Part shown: positions 26,046-35,211 of the stretch, piece by piece
Layout: the number at the start of each line of letters is the position of its first letter
Numbering within the stretch: the stretch's first letter is position 1
Source of the DNA: Trichomonas tenax
Taxonomy: Eukaryota > Parabasalia > Trichomonadida > Trichomonadidae
Length of the DNA stretch: 35,373 nucleotides
Assembly: GCA_023091735.1 (NCBI GenBank)
Contig: JALKBU010000524.1
Coordinates: 1-35,373, forward strand
Reading direction: 5' to 3'
The notes under the pieces: generated by a model
The model's database searches: none
Told to the model about the DNA's origin: nothing
The model's input: the letters and a program-made list of their open reading frames with translations, nothing else
Translations under genes and position numbers: made by a program

Positions 26046-27890
26046 TTACTTCATCAAGATCGCAACAGTATATGTTCTTCTTCCAAAGGACTTTGCGTGG
26101 GCAATACCAATCTTTGCGAAGTCCTCGCTGATCTTATCTTTACTAACAATCTTATCAACCATCTCTTCAGCCTTTGCATCAAAGTTATTTTTCTGGTCGT
26201 CGCTGACCCAAAGAAGTTTTGCTGTGTCAACATTAAGATTAGTTGCTATAGGAGTGATATCACTAGCAAGAACTACTGATGATCCTTTTTCAGCCTTGTT
26301 TTTAACGATTTGTTGTGCTGCTTCTTCAAGTTCTGGAGAACGCTCAACCTGCTTCAAGGACATATCAATCAATCTCTTGTTAAGCAATTCGACAATGCGT
26401 TCTTCAAGAGTGGAATTATTAGGTTCCTTTGGTTTGTCCTCCTTCTTTGGTTTCTCTTCTTTAGTTGGCTTCTCTTCCTTCTTTGGCTTCTTATCATTCT
26501 TTGGTTTATCTTCCTTCTTTGGTTTCTCTTCCTTTTCGTTCTTCTTTCTATCGTTGTCGCGCTTCTTTTCATTCTTTGGCTTTTCTTCCACCTTGTCTTC
26601 CTTCTTTGGTTTCTCATCCTTATCATTCTTCCTTCTGTCGTTTTGGCGCCTGTCTTCCTTCTTTGGCTTCTCATCTTCATCACGTCTGCCTCCTCTTCTG
26701 ATGCGCTTATTGTTTTCTATTTCGTTGTAGAGAATCAAGCAAATTGTGCATCCGGCCTTATATTGCTTGATTGAGATAGCATATGTTGTTGACGTCTTAA
26801 CAAAGTTGAATCCGTGCTCCATAACATCACCTGACATCTGTTTCTGAGCATTTTCTGCAGAATCTGATGTGATAATGCGTGAGAAGAATTGGCTTCCATA
26901 ATAACTTGCAAACTTGTCGAGATCGTCCTGGCTATTGATGTTACGTTGGCTAAGAGCCTCTTGGATGAGTTTGACGCCAAACTCTGGTAATTTCTGGATT
27001 TTCTGTGACTCTCTAAAAACGTTAATTGGTTTTAAGATTTCCTGAATCATATCGAACTCTATGTCAATTGGAATATCGATTTTAGAATAGCGGGAGCCAA
27101 ATATGTAGTAAAGCTGTTCATCGCTGTCTGTTTGGAGGTCAAAAGCAATTTCTTCGACGTCTGAAACGATGAATGTGGTGAATGCTGGTATTTTCATTAC
27201 TGACTGAATAAATTCCTTAGCGTCGTTTGACTGGACTGGGAGGATGATGAAGCTGCCATATGTCTTGAAATATTGGTTGAAAATTTCAACAACTTCGTGT
27301 ATTTTGTTCTTATCTTCATGAATCTTTGTTGACTGTTGAGCAATGTAGCGCTTAAGCTCTTCGTTGAATTTTAATGGCTTGTGGCCGACTATTAAGAGTA
27401 ATTGGTTGATAATGTTGAGAATATTCTCCTTGTTGCATTTTCCTGTGATTTTTGAAATAATGCGATTAACTTCATCAGTAAATTCGTAGTAATGGCATCC
27501 AATGACTGAATATTGGCAAAGTTTCTCTGTTTGGAACTCAACCCAGAGACCAACGCAGTCAACTCTATCAGAAAAGAGAGAATCATAGAGTTTGTCGCGT
27601 TTCATGAGGTCATCAGCAATAATTGTTGAGAAATCAGCTCTTGGATTCATTCTTTCGACGTGGTTAGCGAAAACGAGGACGTTTGATGCATGGTTGTAGT
27701 ACTGGCTCAAAGCCTTAGTGTCTATGCGCTTTCCTAAGAGTATCTGGTTGACTGCTTCCTTGGCCAAGCGACATAAGTCAGAATCGAGTGTGAGAGGTGG
27801 GAATTTGGGTTTGCGCCTTTGGTTGATTATGTTAAAAACATTATTGCTCGTTTCGCTGATATCAAGCGATGCTTTATAAAGTGGTTCCAT
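26046..27890 (-). CDS. Protein with four diverged CAP/SCP-like repeats and a Lys-Glu linker
   Basis: 614 aa from the ATG at 27890, with no signal peptide or membrane span. The sequence appears to be four copies of one plan: a helix with N-x-x-R/K, then PL...L..LA..A, and at the end a strand pair of the form hG.....Y.h.hh. Unit 1 (17-136) starts FNIINQRRK...FPPLTLDSDLCRLAKEA. Unit 2 (157-270) starts LNIINQ...HKPLKFNEELKRYIAQQ. Unit 3 (280-392) has KPINVFRE...LPEFGVKLIQEA. Unit 4 (494-614) has VELLNKRL...RSPELEEAAQQI and ends FAKIGIAHAKSFGRRTYTVAILM. The pattern recalls CAP (SCP/PR-1, YkwD-like) domains, but their cavity His/Glu residues are not evident. Residues 398-492 form a linker of imperfect EKPKKED repeats before unit 4. 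The CAP assignment is an inference from pattern. Confidence 0.8.
   Translation of the reverse strand: MEPLYKASLDISETSNNVFNIINQRRKPKFPPLTLDSDLCRLAKEAVNQILLGKRIDTKALSQYYNHASNVLVFANHVERMNPRADFSTIIADDLMKRDKLYDSLFSDRVDCVGLWVEFQTEKLCQYSVIGCHYYEFTDEVNRIISKITGKCNKENILNIINQLLLIVGHKPLKFNEELKRYIAQQSTKIHEDKNKIHEVVEIFNQYFKTYGSFIILPVQSNDAKEFIQSVMKIPAFTTFIVSDVEEIAFDLQTDSDEQLYYIFGSRYSKIDIPIDIEFDMIQEILKPINVFRESQKIQKLPEFGVKLIQEALSQRNINSQDDLDKFASYYGSQFFSRIITSDSAENAQKQMSGDVMEHGFNFVKTSTTYAISIKQYKAGCTICLILYNEIENNKRIRRGGRRDEDEKPKKEDRRQNDRRKNDKDEKPKKEDKVEEKPKNEKKRDNDRKKNEKEEKPKKEDKPKNDKKPKKEEKPTKEEKPKKEDKPKEPNNSTLEERIVELLNKRLIDMSLKQVERSPELEEAAQQIVKNKAEKGSSVVLASDITPIATNLNVDTAKLLWVSDDQKNNFDAKAEEMVDKIVSKDKISEDFAKIGIAHAKSFGRRTYTVAILMK
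26415..26700 (-). repeat. Imperfect coding repeat for the EKPKKED linker
   Basis: About ten degenerate copies of a unit encoding EKPKKED/DKPKNDK lie in the middle of the CAP-like gene. On the plus strand they read as repeated TTCTTTGGTTTCTC-type blocks. Copy number is likely to vary. Open frames in other phases across this stretch are by-products. Confidence 0.7.
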
Positions 27891-30412
27891 TTGACTACTT
27901 CAAAAATGGAAAATACCTTAAATTTAGAAATGTAAAATTCGGAATAAAATTGTTGACAATTTCGGGATGAAGGGAAAGTCTATTATAGAGTAAATAAATT
28001 TTTGTAAAACTAGGTGCAACACCTGCTGCTATAGTTACGAATGATATTCATCGTAGATGAAACACAGGTTATGTTTTGGAGTAAGTTAATCAGACAAGAT
28101 CTTGGATTAATATTGAGTGAAACTTCGGATAGATAATGTGAATAGATGCCCATAATTGTGTATATTATCATATAATTGTATAGTCTTGAATTAGACGTAT
28201 TTATTGTTTGATTAAAATATAGTGAGATTTTTACTGTATGTTTTACGACATTTAAAGACTGTGATGATATTCTCCTAGAGGATAAACATTATATTTTAAG
28301 TGATGAATAAAATTACACATATATTGATGAAGAAATAAGAATTATGAGTTAAATCTAGTGATATGATTTGTATTTATACATAACCTATTTGGATGACATG
28401 CATCCGATGTGTCTAAGATGTTTATAAATCATATAAAAGATATTTATTTAAACAAAAAATATAGGTGAATTGAAATCAATTAGATTAGGAAAAAGGTATG
28501 CCTAGATGTGTAAGTAGTTAATTCAATAGAAATAGGGATAACATAGTAGTGCATCAAAAAATATCTGACATTGTTGATCCTTTGTAAAGCGACAATGTCA
28601 AAATATATCAACAACTATTAATATTATGAGCACGACTATCGGAAGTATTGTCAATAATATTGAATATGGATGCAACCTTGGAAGATATTTTGGATTCTGG
28701 ATGGAAATAAAAACTTTCTGGAAGATTTTCTGGAAATAATGTTGGAATGGAAATTTTTTAACAAATAGTATAAGCAGTGTTAGATATGTATAATATATAG
28801 TTAAGATATGAGTATTAGCCTATAACAATAATGAGAAAGTAAAAATAAAAAAAAGAATGAGAATAGAATCGAACGATTTACCTTTGTCTACGAATAATGA
28901 TTTATCCAATTATGCCATGTAAATTATATGATGCCAAATTAAATAAAGAACCTAAAAATGATAGAAATAATTACATGGCAAAATTTGTGCGTACAAAATG
29001 TCGAAAAATGCCCTTGATATGCTACTCTGCATTATATCAATTGTCACTTTTATTTCCAGAAACCGCTTCCGAATTCAAAATTTTAAAACACAATATACTT
29101 GATATTAATTGTAGAATCATTTAAACATAATTTTGTTTTTCTATAACACAAATTTTTTAGGAACTTCCATGAAAATGTCGCTGCAAGCAAGGCTCGTTGA
29201 CACAAGTTCCAAGAAGTGGATCAACACAATAAGTTATGTTCATGATTCATTTTTCTTTAACAACTATGGGGCTACAGCACATTGAGGCTTGAGAAACATA
29301 ATTAACTGAGTGCGTATATCATTGGCACACAGTAATAGATGCTCAAAACGCATAAATATCATTATATTTCCAAAATAACATATTAAATCATGAATTATCT
29401 CATAGTTACAGCTCCTTATGTATATAAAATTGTTAGGAGATTCATTTCTATTATCTATTGCTTTAAAACGCACCTCAATACCAATTATTCTCCTCAAAAA
29501 AGTCTAACTTCAATATAAACACACTAAAAACAACATACAGAATACAACTATAATTGAATAGTAAACTTAATTCAATTTGTAACTAACAAATGGTAATGCT
29601 AATTATATATAAATAGCTCAATCTTAATAATATTCCATATAAGATATATGAAACATTATAAAAAGTATATACTGGCTTTATCCATGTAATATTAGCCAGA
29701 TTTACTATAATATCAAATATTCCATTTTTATATAAAAACCAAACTATCCATAACTTGCCATAATATGTATGTACAAACTGTGCTCTGATATGTGGACACA
29801 GAGAAAGGACTACAAACGCATTTCTTCCCTATTCCAGAAATTTGCAAATTTGTAAACTATTTTATCCCGAAATTTACATTTCTAAAAGTAACCTACACTC
29901 TTAAAAATGCCAATGTAAATGCGGCGAAAGTCAAATTTTGTTGTAAAGTCATCTCAATTTATTCAAACTTTGTTACATGAAGGTTGTCAAATTACTTTTG
30001 ATCAAGTAATAATGCACTGAGACACTATCCAGTGACTCAAACAGACAAATTTATTTTTAAATTTGAAATCACAATTTTGATAACTTGAAGGCTGAGTTCT
30101 CCATGACTCACTGATTCATAAATCGATTATTGTTTTTCTATATGAATGTAATCAATAGGAAATCAATAGAGATACATCCAAGAATGAAATTAAAAAATTT
30201 TGATTTTGATAAAATGTTAACAATTTTTAATTTTCGAGACTTTAAAATGATTTTAATCAGATTTGAAAACAGTAGAAAATTTTTATTATTTCAGTACTAT
30301 CGTTTTATTAAGGGGAATAATCCAAGTCTTTTAAACTCAGAGTTTATATAATTTTTTGATGAAGACAAAATAAACTTTTATAAACATAACAATATATATA
30401 TATCATGAAAAC
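27891..30412. other. Gene desert of about 2.5 kb
   Basis: Very AT-rich, with no convincing gene. The longest frames (28897-29124 and 30130-30351, plus strand; 29264-29497, minus) have intergenic composition and no promoter element. A 36-codon frame at 29175-29285 has gene-like codons and may be a relic. An inverted repeat at 28566-28600 is listed separately. At 28670-28760 a TTCTGGAA-type word recurs several times. Two weak matches to the promoter element lie within 70 bases upstream of the CAP-like gene (GAAATGTAAAATTC; TTGTTGACAATTTC). Confidence 0.5.
28566..28600. repeat. 9-bp inverted repeat
   Basis: TGACATTGT at 28566-28574 is matched exactly by ACAATGTCA at 28592-28600, with a 17-base loop that can close by two more pairs. 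It carries GACA/TGTC cores like the promoter element, so it may be two element halves facing each other instead of an RNA hairpin. Confidence 0.4.
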
Positions 30413-31417
30413 TTATGGCAGCAAATCCTGAGCAGCTTCTGGAGGAGAACTTAATAAATCAGGCGCTATTTTAGAAGTTCCATTTGAAAGGAGCTCTTCG
30501 TTGAAAGGAGTCTGAACTATGAATGTAAAGTCTCCATTTCCTGAAATTCCTTTTGCAATTCCATCAACATTAATTGGCGTCCCGCAAACACGCTTTTTAT
30601 CAGTTCCATCACCTAGCTGTCCCTTCTCATTATGTCCAAAACCAAAAAGTTGGTATCTTTCTGTTTGGAAATAAGCTTGTTTTGGTAATGTATAAAAGCA
30701 TGAAATTTGATTGGCGATTTTACCATCAGAATTACTCCTCTTCATACCAACAATATCACCAAGCATATATAAATTACCATTGAAAACTAAAGCCATTGAA
30801 TACGTTGATGAGCTTAATATTGATACTATTTTTGAATAATAGTTAAATATGCATGAAAGTTCGCCATTCGAGTCTAGCATAAAAACGCTTCCTTGGCATA
30901 ATGCTAAAGCATAAGTGGACGAACACGTGATTGATTGGGGATTTACTGGTAAAGTTGTTTCAACATATTTACTTGAGAAATAATTTTCGTAAAATCTGAG
31001 TATGTTTCCGTTAATAATGCAGGATAATGAATTTTCAACGACGCTAATATCAGAAATATTCAATGGAAAACGCCCAGGCTTAGTTCCAAAGGAATTTCCT
31101 GATACATAGAATGTATTATCTTGTGATTTCCAAATAGTAAAATAATTTCCGCATAAAACTTTCGAAAATTTAATGGAAGTTTCGATTTTTTTGAATTCAT
31201 TTACATCTTCATTCGTTCCCAGACCGAGTTGTCCGTAAGAATTCGCGCCAATTGCATAAGATTCACCGGTTTTTGTTATAAAAACGCAGTGCTGTTGGCC
31301 TGAAGCGATTCCATCGATCTCAACTTCATCAGGAATGTTTATTATTTTGCCTGCTTTCTCGTTTTGGACAATATTTCCAAATGTTCCAAATAATCGAATA
31401 GTATTAGAACGCTTCAT
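30413..31417 (-). CDS. RCC1-repeat beta-propeller protein
   Basis: 334 aa from the ATG at 31417. The frame continues upstream to an ATG at 31474 (353 aa) and a TTG at 31498, but the downstream ATG is preferred: the sequence following it begins the first blade, and an element-like TTTGTCATTTT lies about 10 bases before it. RCC1 signatures are clear at 36-67 (GIASGQQHCVFITKTGESYAIGANSYGQLGLG split over two strands), 87-111 (VSGNSFG) and 255-302 (FGFGHNEKGQLGDGT, then GIAKGISGNGDFTFIVQ); the middle blades are diverged. RCC1 proper is the Ran exchange factor, but many RCC1-repeat proteins have other partners, and this divergent copy cannot be assigned. The C-terminal 30 residues are outside the propeller. 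Confidence 0.82.
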   Translation of the reverse strand: MKRSNTIRLFGTFGNIVQNEKAGKIINIPDEVEIDGIASGQQHCVFITKTGESYAIGANSYGQLGLGTNEDVNEFKKIETSIKFSKVLCGNYFTIWKSQDNTFYVSGNSFGTKPGRFPLNISDISVVENSLSCIINGNILRFYENYFSSKYVETTLPVNPQSITCSSTYALALCQGSVFMLDSNGELSCIFNYYSKIVSILSSSTYSMALVFNGNLYMLGDIVGMKRSNSDGKIANQISCFYTLPKQAYFQTERYQLFGFGHNEKGQLGDGTDKKRVCGTPINVDGIAKGISGNGDFTFIVQTPFNEELLSNGTSKIAPDLLSSPPEAAQDLLP

Positions 31418-31423
31418 TATAAA

Positions 31424-31435
31424 AAATGACAAACA
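31424..31435 (-). promoter_or_regulatory. Element-like site just upstream of the RCC1-repeat gene
   Basis: On the minus strand the sequence TTTGTCATTTT lies about 10 bases before the ATG at 31417. It matches the first half of the window's promoter element (TTTTGTCATGTAAA) and helps decide the start. It lies inside the longer alternative reading frame. Confidence 0.35.
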
Positions 31436-31761
31436 TAATACATTTATTTTAGAAAATTTTAGGCATTGTCCCATATAATATTCGAATATTGTGATCAATA
31501 TCTAATCAATTTAAAAATTATTTTATTGTTCAAACTATTCCTATATATTTAGTATCCATTACTCTTAGCTTCCTATTTTTCATCGTTATAATAGCACAGA
31601 TCAATTTTTATAAAAAGATTATATTTTTTAAATTTGCAGCTCTGCAATATCATCAATGTACTATAAAAGCGATATAGATTCTAAATATAGATGCTCAGTG
31701 TTGACAATTTGATAATATGATTTTTGTATAAATTTAAAAAATATCAATTTTAAAATAATAT

Positions 31762-31795
31762 CTGGTGGACCAGCATTGCAGTCAAGCTGCACCAG
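31762..31795. other. GC-rich hairpin in the 3' flank of the 196-aa gene
   Basis: CTGGTG (31762-31767), a 3-base bulge, then CAGC (31771-31774) pair perfectly with GCTG (31786-31789) and CACCAG (31790-31795) around an 11-base loop. Ten pairs, seven of them GC, stand out from the AT-rich surroundings. It lies about 40 bases past the stop of the minus-strand gene, so it could be a 3'UTR structure or part of a small RNA. Confidence 0.45.
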
Positions 31796-31832
31796 TTATT
31801 GTATCGCAACACATAATCTTTTGTTCAAAAAG

Positions 31833-32423
31833 TCACTGTTCCTTGGGTTCCGGAGTTTCAGCCTTTTTAATTGCTTTTCTCAGTCTATTATAACGCCACT
31901 CTGCGCGTGCTTTTCCTTTCTGTTCGGATTCTTCCAATCTTCGTTTCATCATTGGTTCCATCTTCAAAATGTTAAGGCTACGCATAAACCTACGCTTTAT
32001 CTGCTTCTCTGCTTGCTTATCCTTCTCCTCGTTCATGATATAAAGTGGTTTTAACGGGCGATCGACTGGTTCGCTATGGAAGACGTCGTCCAGGCTTGTT
32101 GATGCTGACTTGAGCTTGTCAGTAAGCTGGTCTATAGTATTTACATAGTTTTCGCTGTATTGCTGAATCGCTTTTTTATGATTTTCAAGAGCACGCTTCA
32201 TACGTAAGTCAACGATTGAAGAATTGAATTGGCATTTCTTTTCTGGTGGAACAGTTACATTTTCGACAGGTGGGAAATTTAATATTTCGAACATAGGCAT
32301 TGTCTCATAATAAGCGGTTACAAGAGATAAAGCTCTCTTACAGAACTCCTCCTCTACATTTTGGCACGGTTTTTGCTCCCTCTTTGGACTCTTAATTGGC
32401 GTAGAGCGCTTCGTGCGATTCAT
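31833..32423 (-). CDS. Orphan 196-aa basic helical protein
   Basis: 196 aa from the ATG at 32423. It has a basic, Pro/Ser-rich head (KRSTPIKSPKREQK), a Cys-containing helix (EEEFCKRALSLVTAYYETM) and a central helical region. The C-terminal half is very rich in Arg, Lys and Glu and predicted helical (EKQIKRRFMRSLNILK, then MMKRRLEESEQKGKARAEWR). No signal peptide or membrane span is seen. No family is recognised; structural or axoneme-associated roles are possible but not shown. It is the minus-strand half of a divergent pair with the 350-aa gene and has an element-like TTTTATTGTCAAATTCG about 10 bases before its ATG. Confidence 0.7.
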   Translation of the reverse strand: MNRTKRSTPIKSPKREQKPCQNVEEEFCKRALSLVTAYYETMPMFEILNFPPVENVTVPPEKKCQFNSSIVDLRMKRALENHKKAIQQYSENYVNTIDQLTDKLKSASTSLDDVFHSEPVDRPLKPLYIMNEEKDKQAEKQIKRRFMRSLNILKMEPMMKRRLEESEQKGKARAEWRYNRLRKAIKKAETPEPKEQ

Positions 32424-32721
32424 TTCTAAACGAATTTGACAATAAAATTAATTAGGGGCAAAAATTGAATAATATACATCCCCTATTTTAACTTTTTATG
32501 TCAAAAGTCAAAATTACATGGCATTTATTTTCACTTTACGCGCCAAATTTCAATTTCTATATGACATATTCAGGCAATTTCTATAATTTACACGACAAAA
32601 ATCAAATTACATGTCAATTCTTTCATAACATAGAATACATAATTTAGAAGTTATAAAAATTCTAAATCACAGAGAATTTGAATTTTTCAAAAATTCTAAA
32701 CGTTCATGTTTATTTTCCTTT
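32424..32721. promoter_or_regulatory. Divergent promoter with many element copies
   Basis: A 298-base head-to-head gap. Element-like copies in the reverse orientation start at about 32513 (ATTACATGGCATTT), 32535 (TTTACGCGCCAAAT), 32556 (TCTATATGACATAT), 32587 (TTTACACGACAAAA) and 32606 (ATTACATGTCAATT), with further halves TTTATGTCAAAA near 32495 and TTTGACAATAAAA near 32434. Spacings are 22, 21, 31 and 19. The last copy ends about 100 bases before the plus-strand ATG. Confidence 0.55.
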
Positions 32722-33774
32722 ATGACATATCAGCAGTTTATACAGCAATCTATCAAAGAATTGCAAGATGGAGCTCCTCTTCCATCGTATTTTGGATGCT
32801 TGGCATATACTGTTATTCAGAGAATTCCAGAAGCATTTATTCAAAAATCAAATGTTTCTCCACAGCAAATGAATCAAATCAACACGAAACCAACAACAAA
32901 GAAGCGTCAAGAAGTACTGGTCGAGAATAAATATAGTCCAAAGAACGATTATTCATACAATAATGACGATTATCCTGTTCAAAAGTCAAGAAGCTCTTCA
33001 GCACAGTCATCAGTCAAATCTCTTAAGACAGAGGGCTTGTTTAGGAATGATTTGCCTGAAGAAAAGAGCCATGTAACAGAAGTGATAGAAGAAGAAGAGG
33101 AAAAAGATGTTTATGAACCAGAAATACCAAAGAAAGGAACAGCAAATCTTAATGACTCAAATGATGATATTCCTAAACCGCAAGCTAATTTATTCACAAA
33201 TAATTCACCAGACCGTTCAAATTCTTCGAAATCTGGTATCTCACCACCTCCCAAGCGTCAAAATCTCGATGTTATCGAAAATTCTGAGCTTCAGCAGCCA
33301 AAGAAGAAGTCAAAATTCTTAGTTTCTTCATCAGACGAAGATAACGATGACAATGAATATATTCTTCCTCCAAAACTCATCACAAAGCCTTCAAGCAAGG
33401 TAACAAACGAACCCGTTGATATTTCTCCAATAACAAAGTCCGCTTCACCTCTGAAGGCCATAAACTCACCGAATTCGATATTGCAAAGTGCTCCGAAGGT
33501 GATAGAGCCTATTTGCAAGCCACTAAAGATAGATTATATTTCAGCATTCAAGAGGACCGTTGAGACAACATATAGCACATTCTGGCCACCTCTTGACACA
33601 AAGATTGCTCGCGTTATTCCTCAATCAAAGATATATAATATGCAACCTGCAAAATATCCTAAGCTGATCAAAACTATCGAAGCAAAGCTAAAAGTTCATG
33701 AAAAAGGAAAGATTGCATTCTCAAGACGCGAAGCAACTGAAATAGAGGAAGAAGAATTTTCAGATAATTTCTAA
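32722..33774 (+). CDS. Orphan 350-aa largely disordered protein
   Basis: 350 aa from the ATG at 32722. A short folded-looking N-terminus (MTYQQFIQQSIKELQDG, then FGCLAYTVIQRIPEAFI) is followed by a long disordered region rich in Ser, Pro, Asp, Glu and Lys. This region has an acidic stretch (EVIEEEEEKDVYEPEIP), two basic patches that could be nuclear localisation signals (PPKRQN; PKKKSKF), and SSSDEDNDD, a likely casein-kinase-2 site. The last 75 residues (from KIDYISAFKRTVETTYSTFWPPLDTK) look more ordered and are followed by an acidic end. A nuclear, chromatin- or transcription-linked role is a guess from composition. No family is recognised. Confidence 0.75.
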   Translation: MTYQQFIQQSIKELQDGAPLPSYFGCLAYTVIQRIPEAFIQKSNVSPQQMNQINTKPTTKKRQEVLVENKYSPKNDYSYNNDDYPVQKSRSSSAQSSVKSLKTEGLFRNDLPEEKSHVTEVIEEEEEKDVYEPEIPKKGTANLNDSNDDIPKPQANLFTNNSPDRSNSSKSGISPPPKRQNLDVIENSELQQPKKKSKFLVSSSDEDNDDNEYILPPKLITKPSSKVTNEPVDISPITKSASPLKAINSPNSILQSAPKVIEPICKPLKIDYISAFKRTVETTYSTFWPPLDTKIARVIPQSKIYNMQPAKYPKLIKTIEAKLKVHEKGKIAFSRREATEIEEEEFSDNF

Positions 33775-34605
33775 TTTTTTGTTATTTTACATAAATAGTT
33801 GTTTATTTTTATTTTCAACTTCACGTATATTGTAACTACAGACTATACATACTTTAAACACATTAATTATTTTATATATTTCAAGGCTTGTCTAAAATTG
33901 ATACTCAAAGTCGGCGAAACTCGTTTTTTAACTCACTGGATTAACTTTTTGCGAAGTTATTGAACCCCAATGTACAAAATCATGTTGTGCATGATATATT
34001 AAAGAATTAGCTAACAAAGTCTATATTTCATTAAAATATTAGATATATCTTGCATCAAAAACATTGATTTGCCATGATGTGCTTTGCTCATTATAATATA
34101 TTATATTCCCATTGTATAGCATTTTCATAACGTAAAATATGTTGTTGTCGATGATAAATAGGTAAATCTAATCACAAATATGTTTTTTTTTGGAAAAAGT
34201 ATTCCAAGTGTTCACACATAAGCTCTGTGTGTTATTCTCCCAAAAATAATGATGATTCTTTTTTGAGCGGCTAAATTTGACAAGTTTATTAAATTGAGGA
34301 GAATAACCGAAGTTTCTGGACCGAGATCTGTATATGAGGCTGGTTTATATTCATAATTATGTGAATAACCCTTTATATCAAACGATAATAAATGTACATT
34401 ACTAATAATTGAATGATCTAAGATGGCGTTATTAAGATTTCTTTCAGAATGTTGCGAAACTACCTGATATACATATTTTGTTAATATAATTTAAATGTTA
34501 TGCAATTTCGATATGATAGAGATGAAACAATGAGTGACATTAAACAGAGGAGAGTATTTGTATAATTCTTTGTTATTCAGCTGACAACATAACTGATGAA
34601 ATTTC
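33775..34605. other. Intergenic region with a long-loop inverted repeat
   Basis: No coding frame. GTTATTCTCC at 34231-34240 is matched exactly by GGAGAATAAC at 34298-34307, 57 bases apart. CACACA...TGTGTG forms a second small hairpin near 34213-34231. The rest is AT-rich without features. Confidence 0.45.
34231..34307. repeat. 77-bp unit bounded by 10-bp perfect inverted repeats
   Basis: The terminal 10-mers GTTATTCTCC and GGAGAATAAC are exact reverse complements. The inside is AT-rich and non-coding. It could be a very short miniature inverted-repeat element or a chance match; no target-site duplication is clear. Confidence 0.3.
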
Positions 34606-35211
34606 TTAATGTACATGTTTGAGGAAATATAATATGAATATCTTACTATCCCATGAATGCATTGTGAATGGAGCCGAAGCTACGCACAAATTATGAGACC
34701 AAACTCGTCGATTTTCATTCGATCTTGCGGACATCAGCGTTGTCCAATTCCCATTACTCGGCGAATTTGGATTAACACCATAAATGTTGGAAAAGAATTC
34801 AACTGCGCTCAAATTTCCTGTTGTGCAGAAATAATTTAATGCAGTGAATACATTCGCATCTGCCAGATTTATGTCAGTGCCATTCACGGCAAGCATTTTC
34901 GCTAATGAAAAGTTATCACGAGAGGCAGACTCTGTCAAAATGTTGTTGCATCCGTCAGTGACTTCGTGATATCTTTTGTCGATCGCATATCTCATCGCAT
35001 TGACATCTTTGGACTTCGATATGTTGTCGAAGATGTTATAAATCCTTTGGAAGTTTGCAGGTGTGTTAGGTGTTGAAATAAGACAATTTATATTCGGATT
35101 TAATCGTTCATTTTGATTTTCGATTTGATTTTGCATATTTCTAATGTGATTTATCATTATTTGATTGTATTCTGCTACATCTAAATCATGAAATTCCTTT
35201 TGCATCATCAT
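34606..35211 (-). CDS. Short ankyrin-repeat protein, probably truncated
   Basis: 201 aa starting at three ATGs in a row (35211). The first 85 residues are helical and Asn/Gln-rich (HIRNMQNQIENQNERLN). Ankyrin repeats follow: about 88-116 (ESASRDNFSLAKMLAVNGTDINLAD), about 121-150 (FTALNYFCTTGNLSAVEFF...GVNPN), and the start of a third at 154-165 (NGNWTTLMSA). After that the expected helices are absent and the sequence becomes unlike ankyrin (WSHNLCVASAPFTMHSWDSK), ending with a hydrophobic tail. This suggests a truncation or frameshift near 34710. Trichomonad genomes hold large ankyrin families with many partial copies. The reading frame is intact, so a short product is still possible. Confidence 0.6.
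   Translation of the reverse strand: MMMQKEFHDLDVAEYNQIMINHIRNMQNQIENQNERLNPNINCLISTPNTPANFQRIYNIFDNISKSKDVNAMRYAIDKRYHEVTDGCNNILTESASRDNFSLAKMLAVNGTDINLADANVFTALNYFCTTGNLSAVEFFSNIYGVNPNSPSNGNWTTLMSARSNENRRVWSHNLCVASAPFTMHSWDSKIFILYFLKHVH

Larger units (their letters stand above)
31418..31832. other. Intergenic region with one stable hairpin
   Basis: AT-rich except for a GC-richer hairpin at 31762-31795, listed separately. No coding frame looks real. It contains the 5' flank of the RCC1-repeat gene and the 3' flank of the 196-aa gene. Confidence 0.45.

Noticed and set aside
26224..26774. Long frames in other phases over the EKPKKED linker
   Set aside because: Low-complexity shadows of the CAP-like gene, with no start context or independent support.
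28858..28925. tRNA-like sequence on the minus strand (TGGCATAATTGGATAA, later GTTCGATTC)
   Set aside because: The T-arm pairs four of five positions, but the acceptor, D and anticodon stems do not pair; probably a relic or coincidence. A covariance-model scan would settle it.
28897..29124. 75-codon plus-strand frame in the gene desert
   Set aside because: Composition matches intergenic DNA, and there is no promoter element and no recognisable domain.
30130..30351. 73-codon plus-strand frame
   Set aside because: Residue make-up (Phe, Ile, Asn, Lys) is what AT-rich random DNA gives; no supporting signal.
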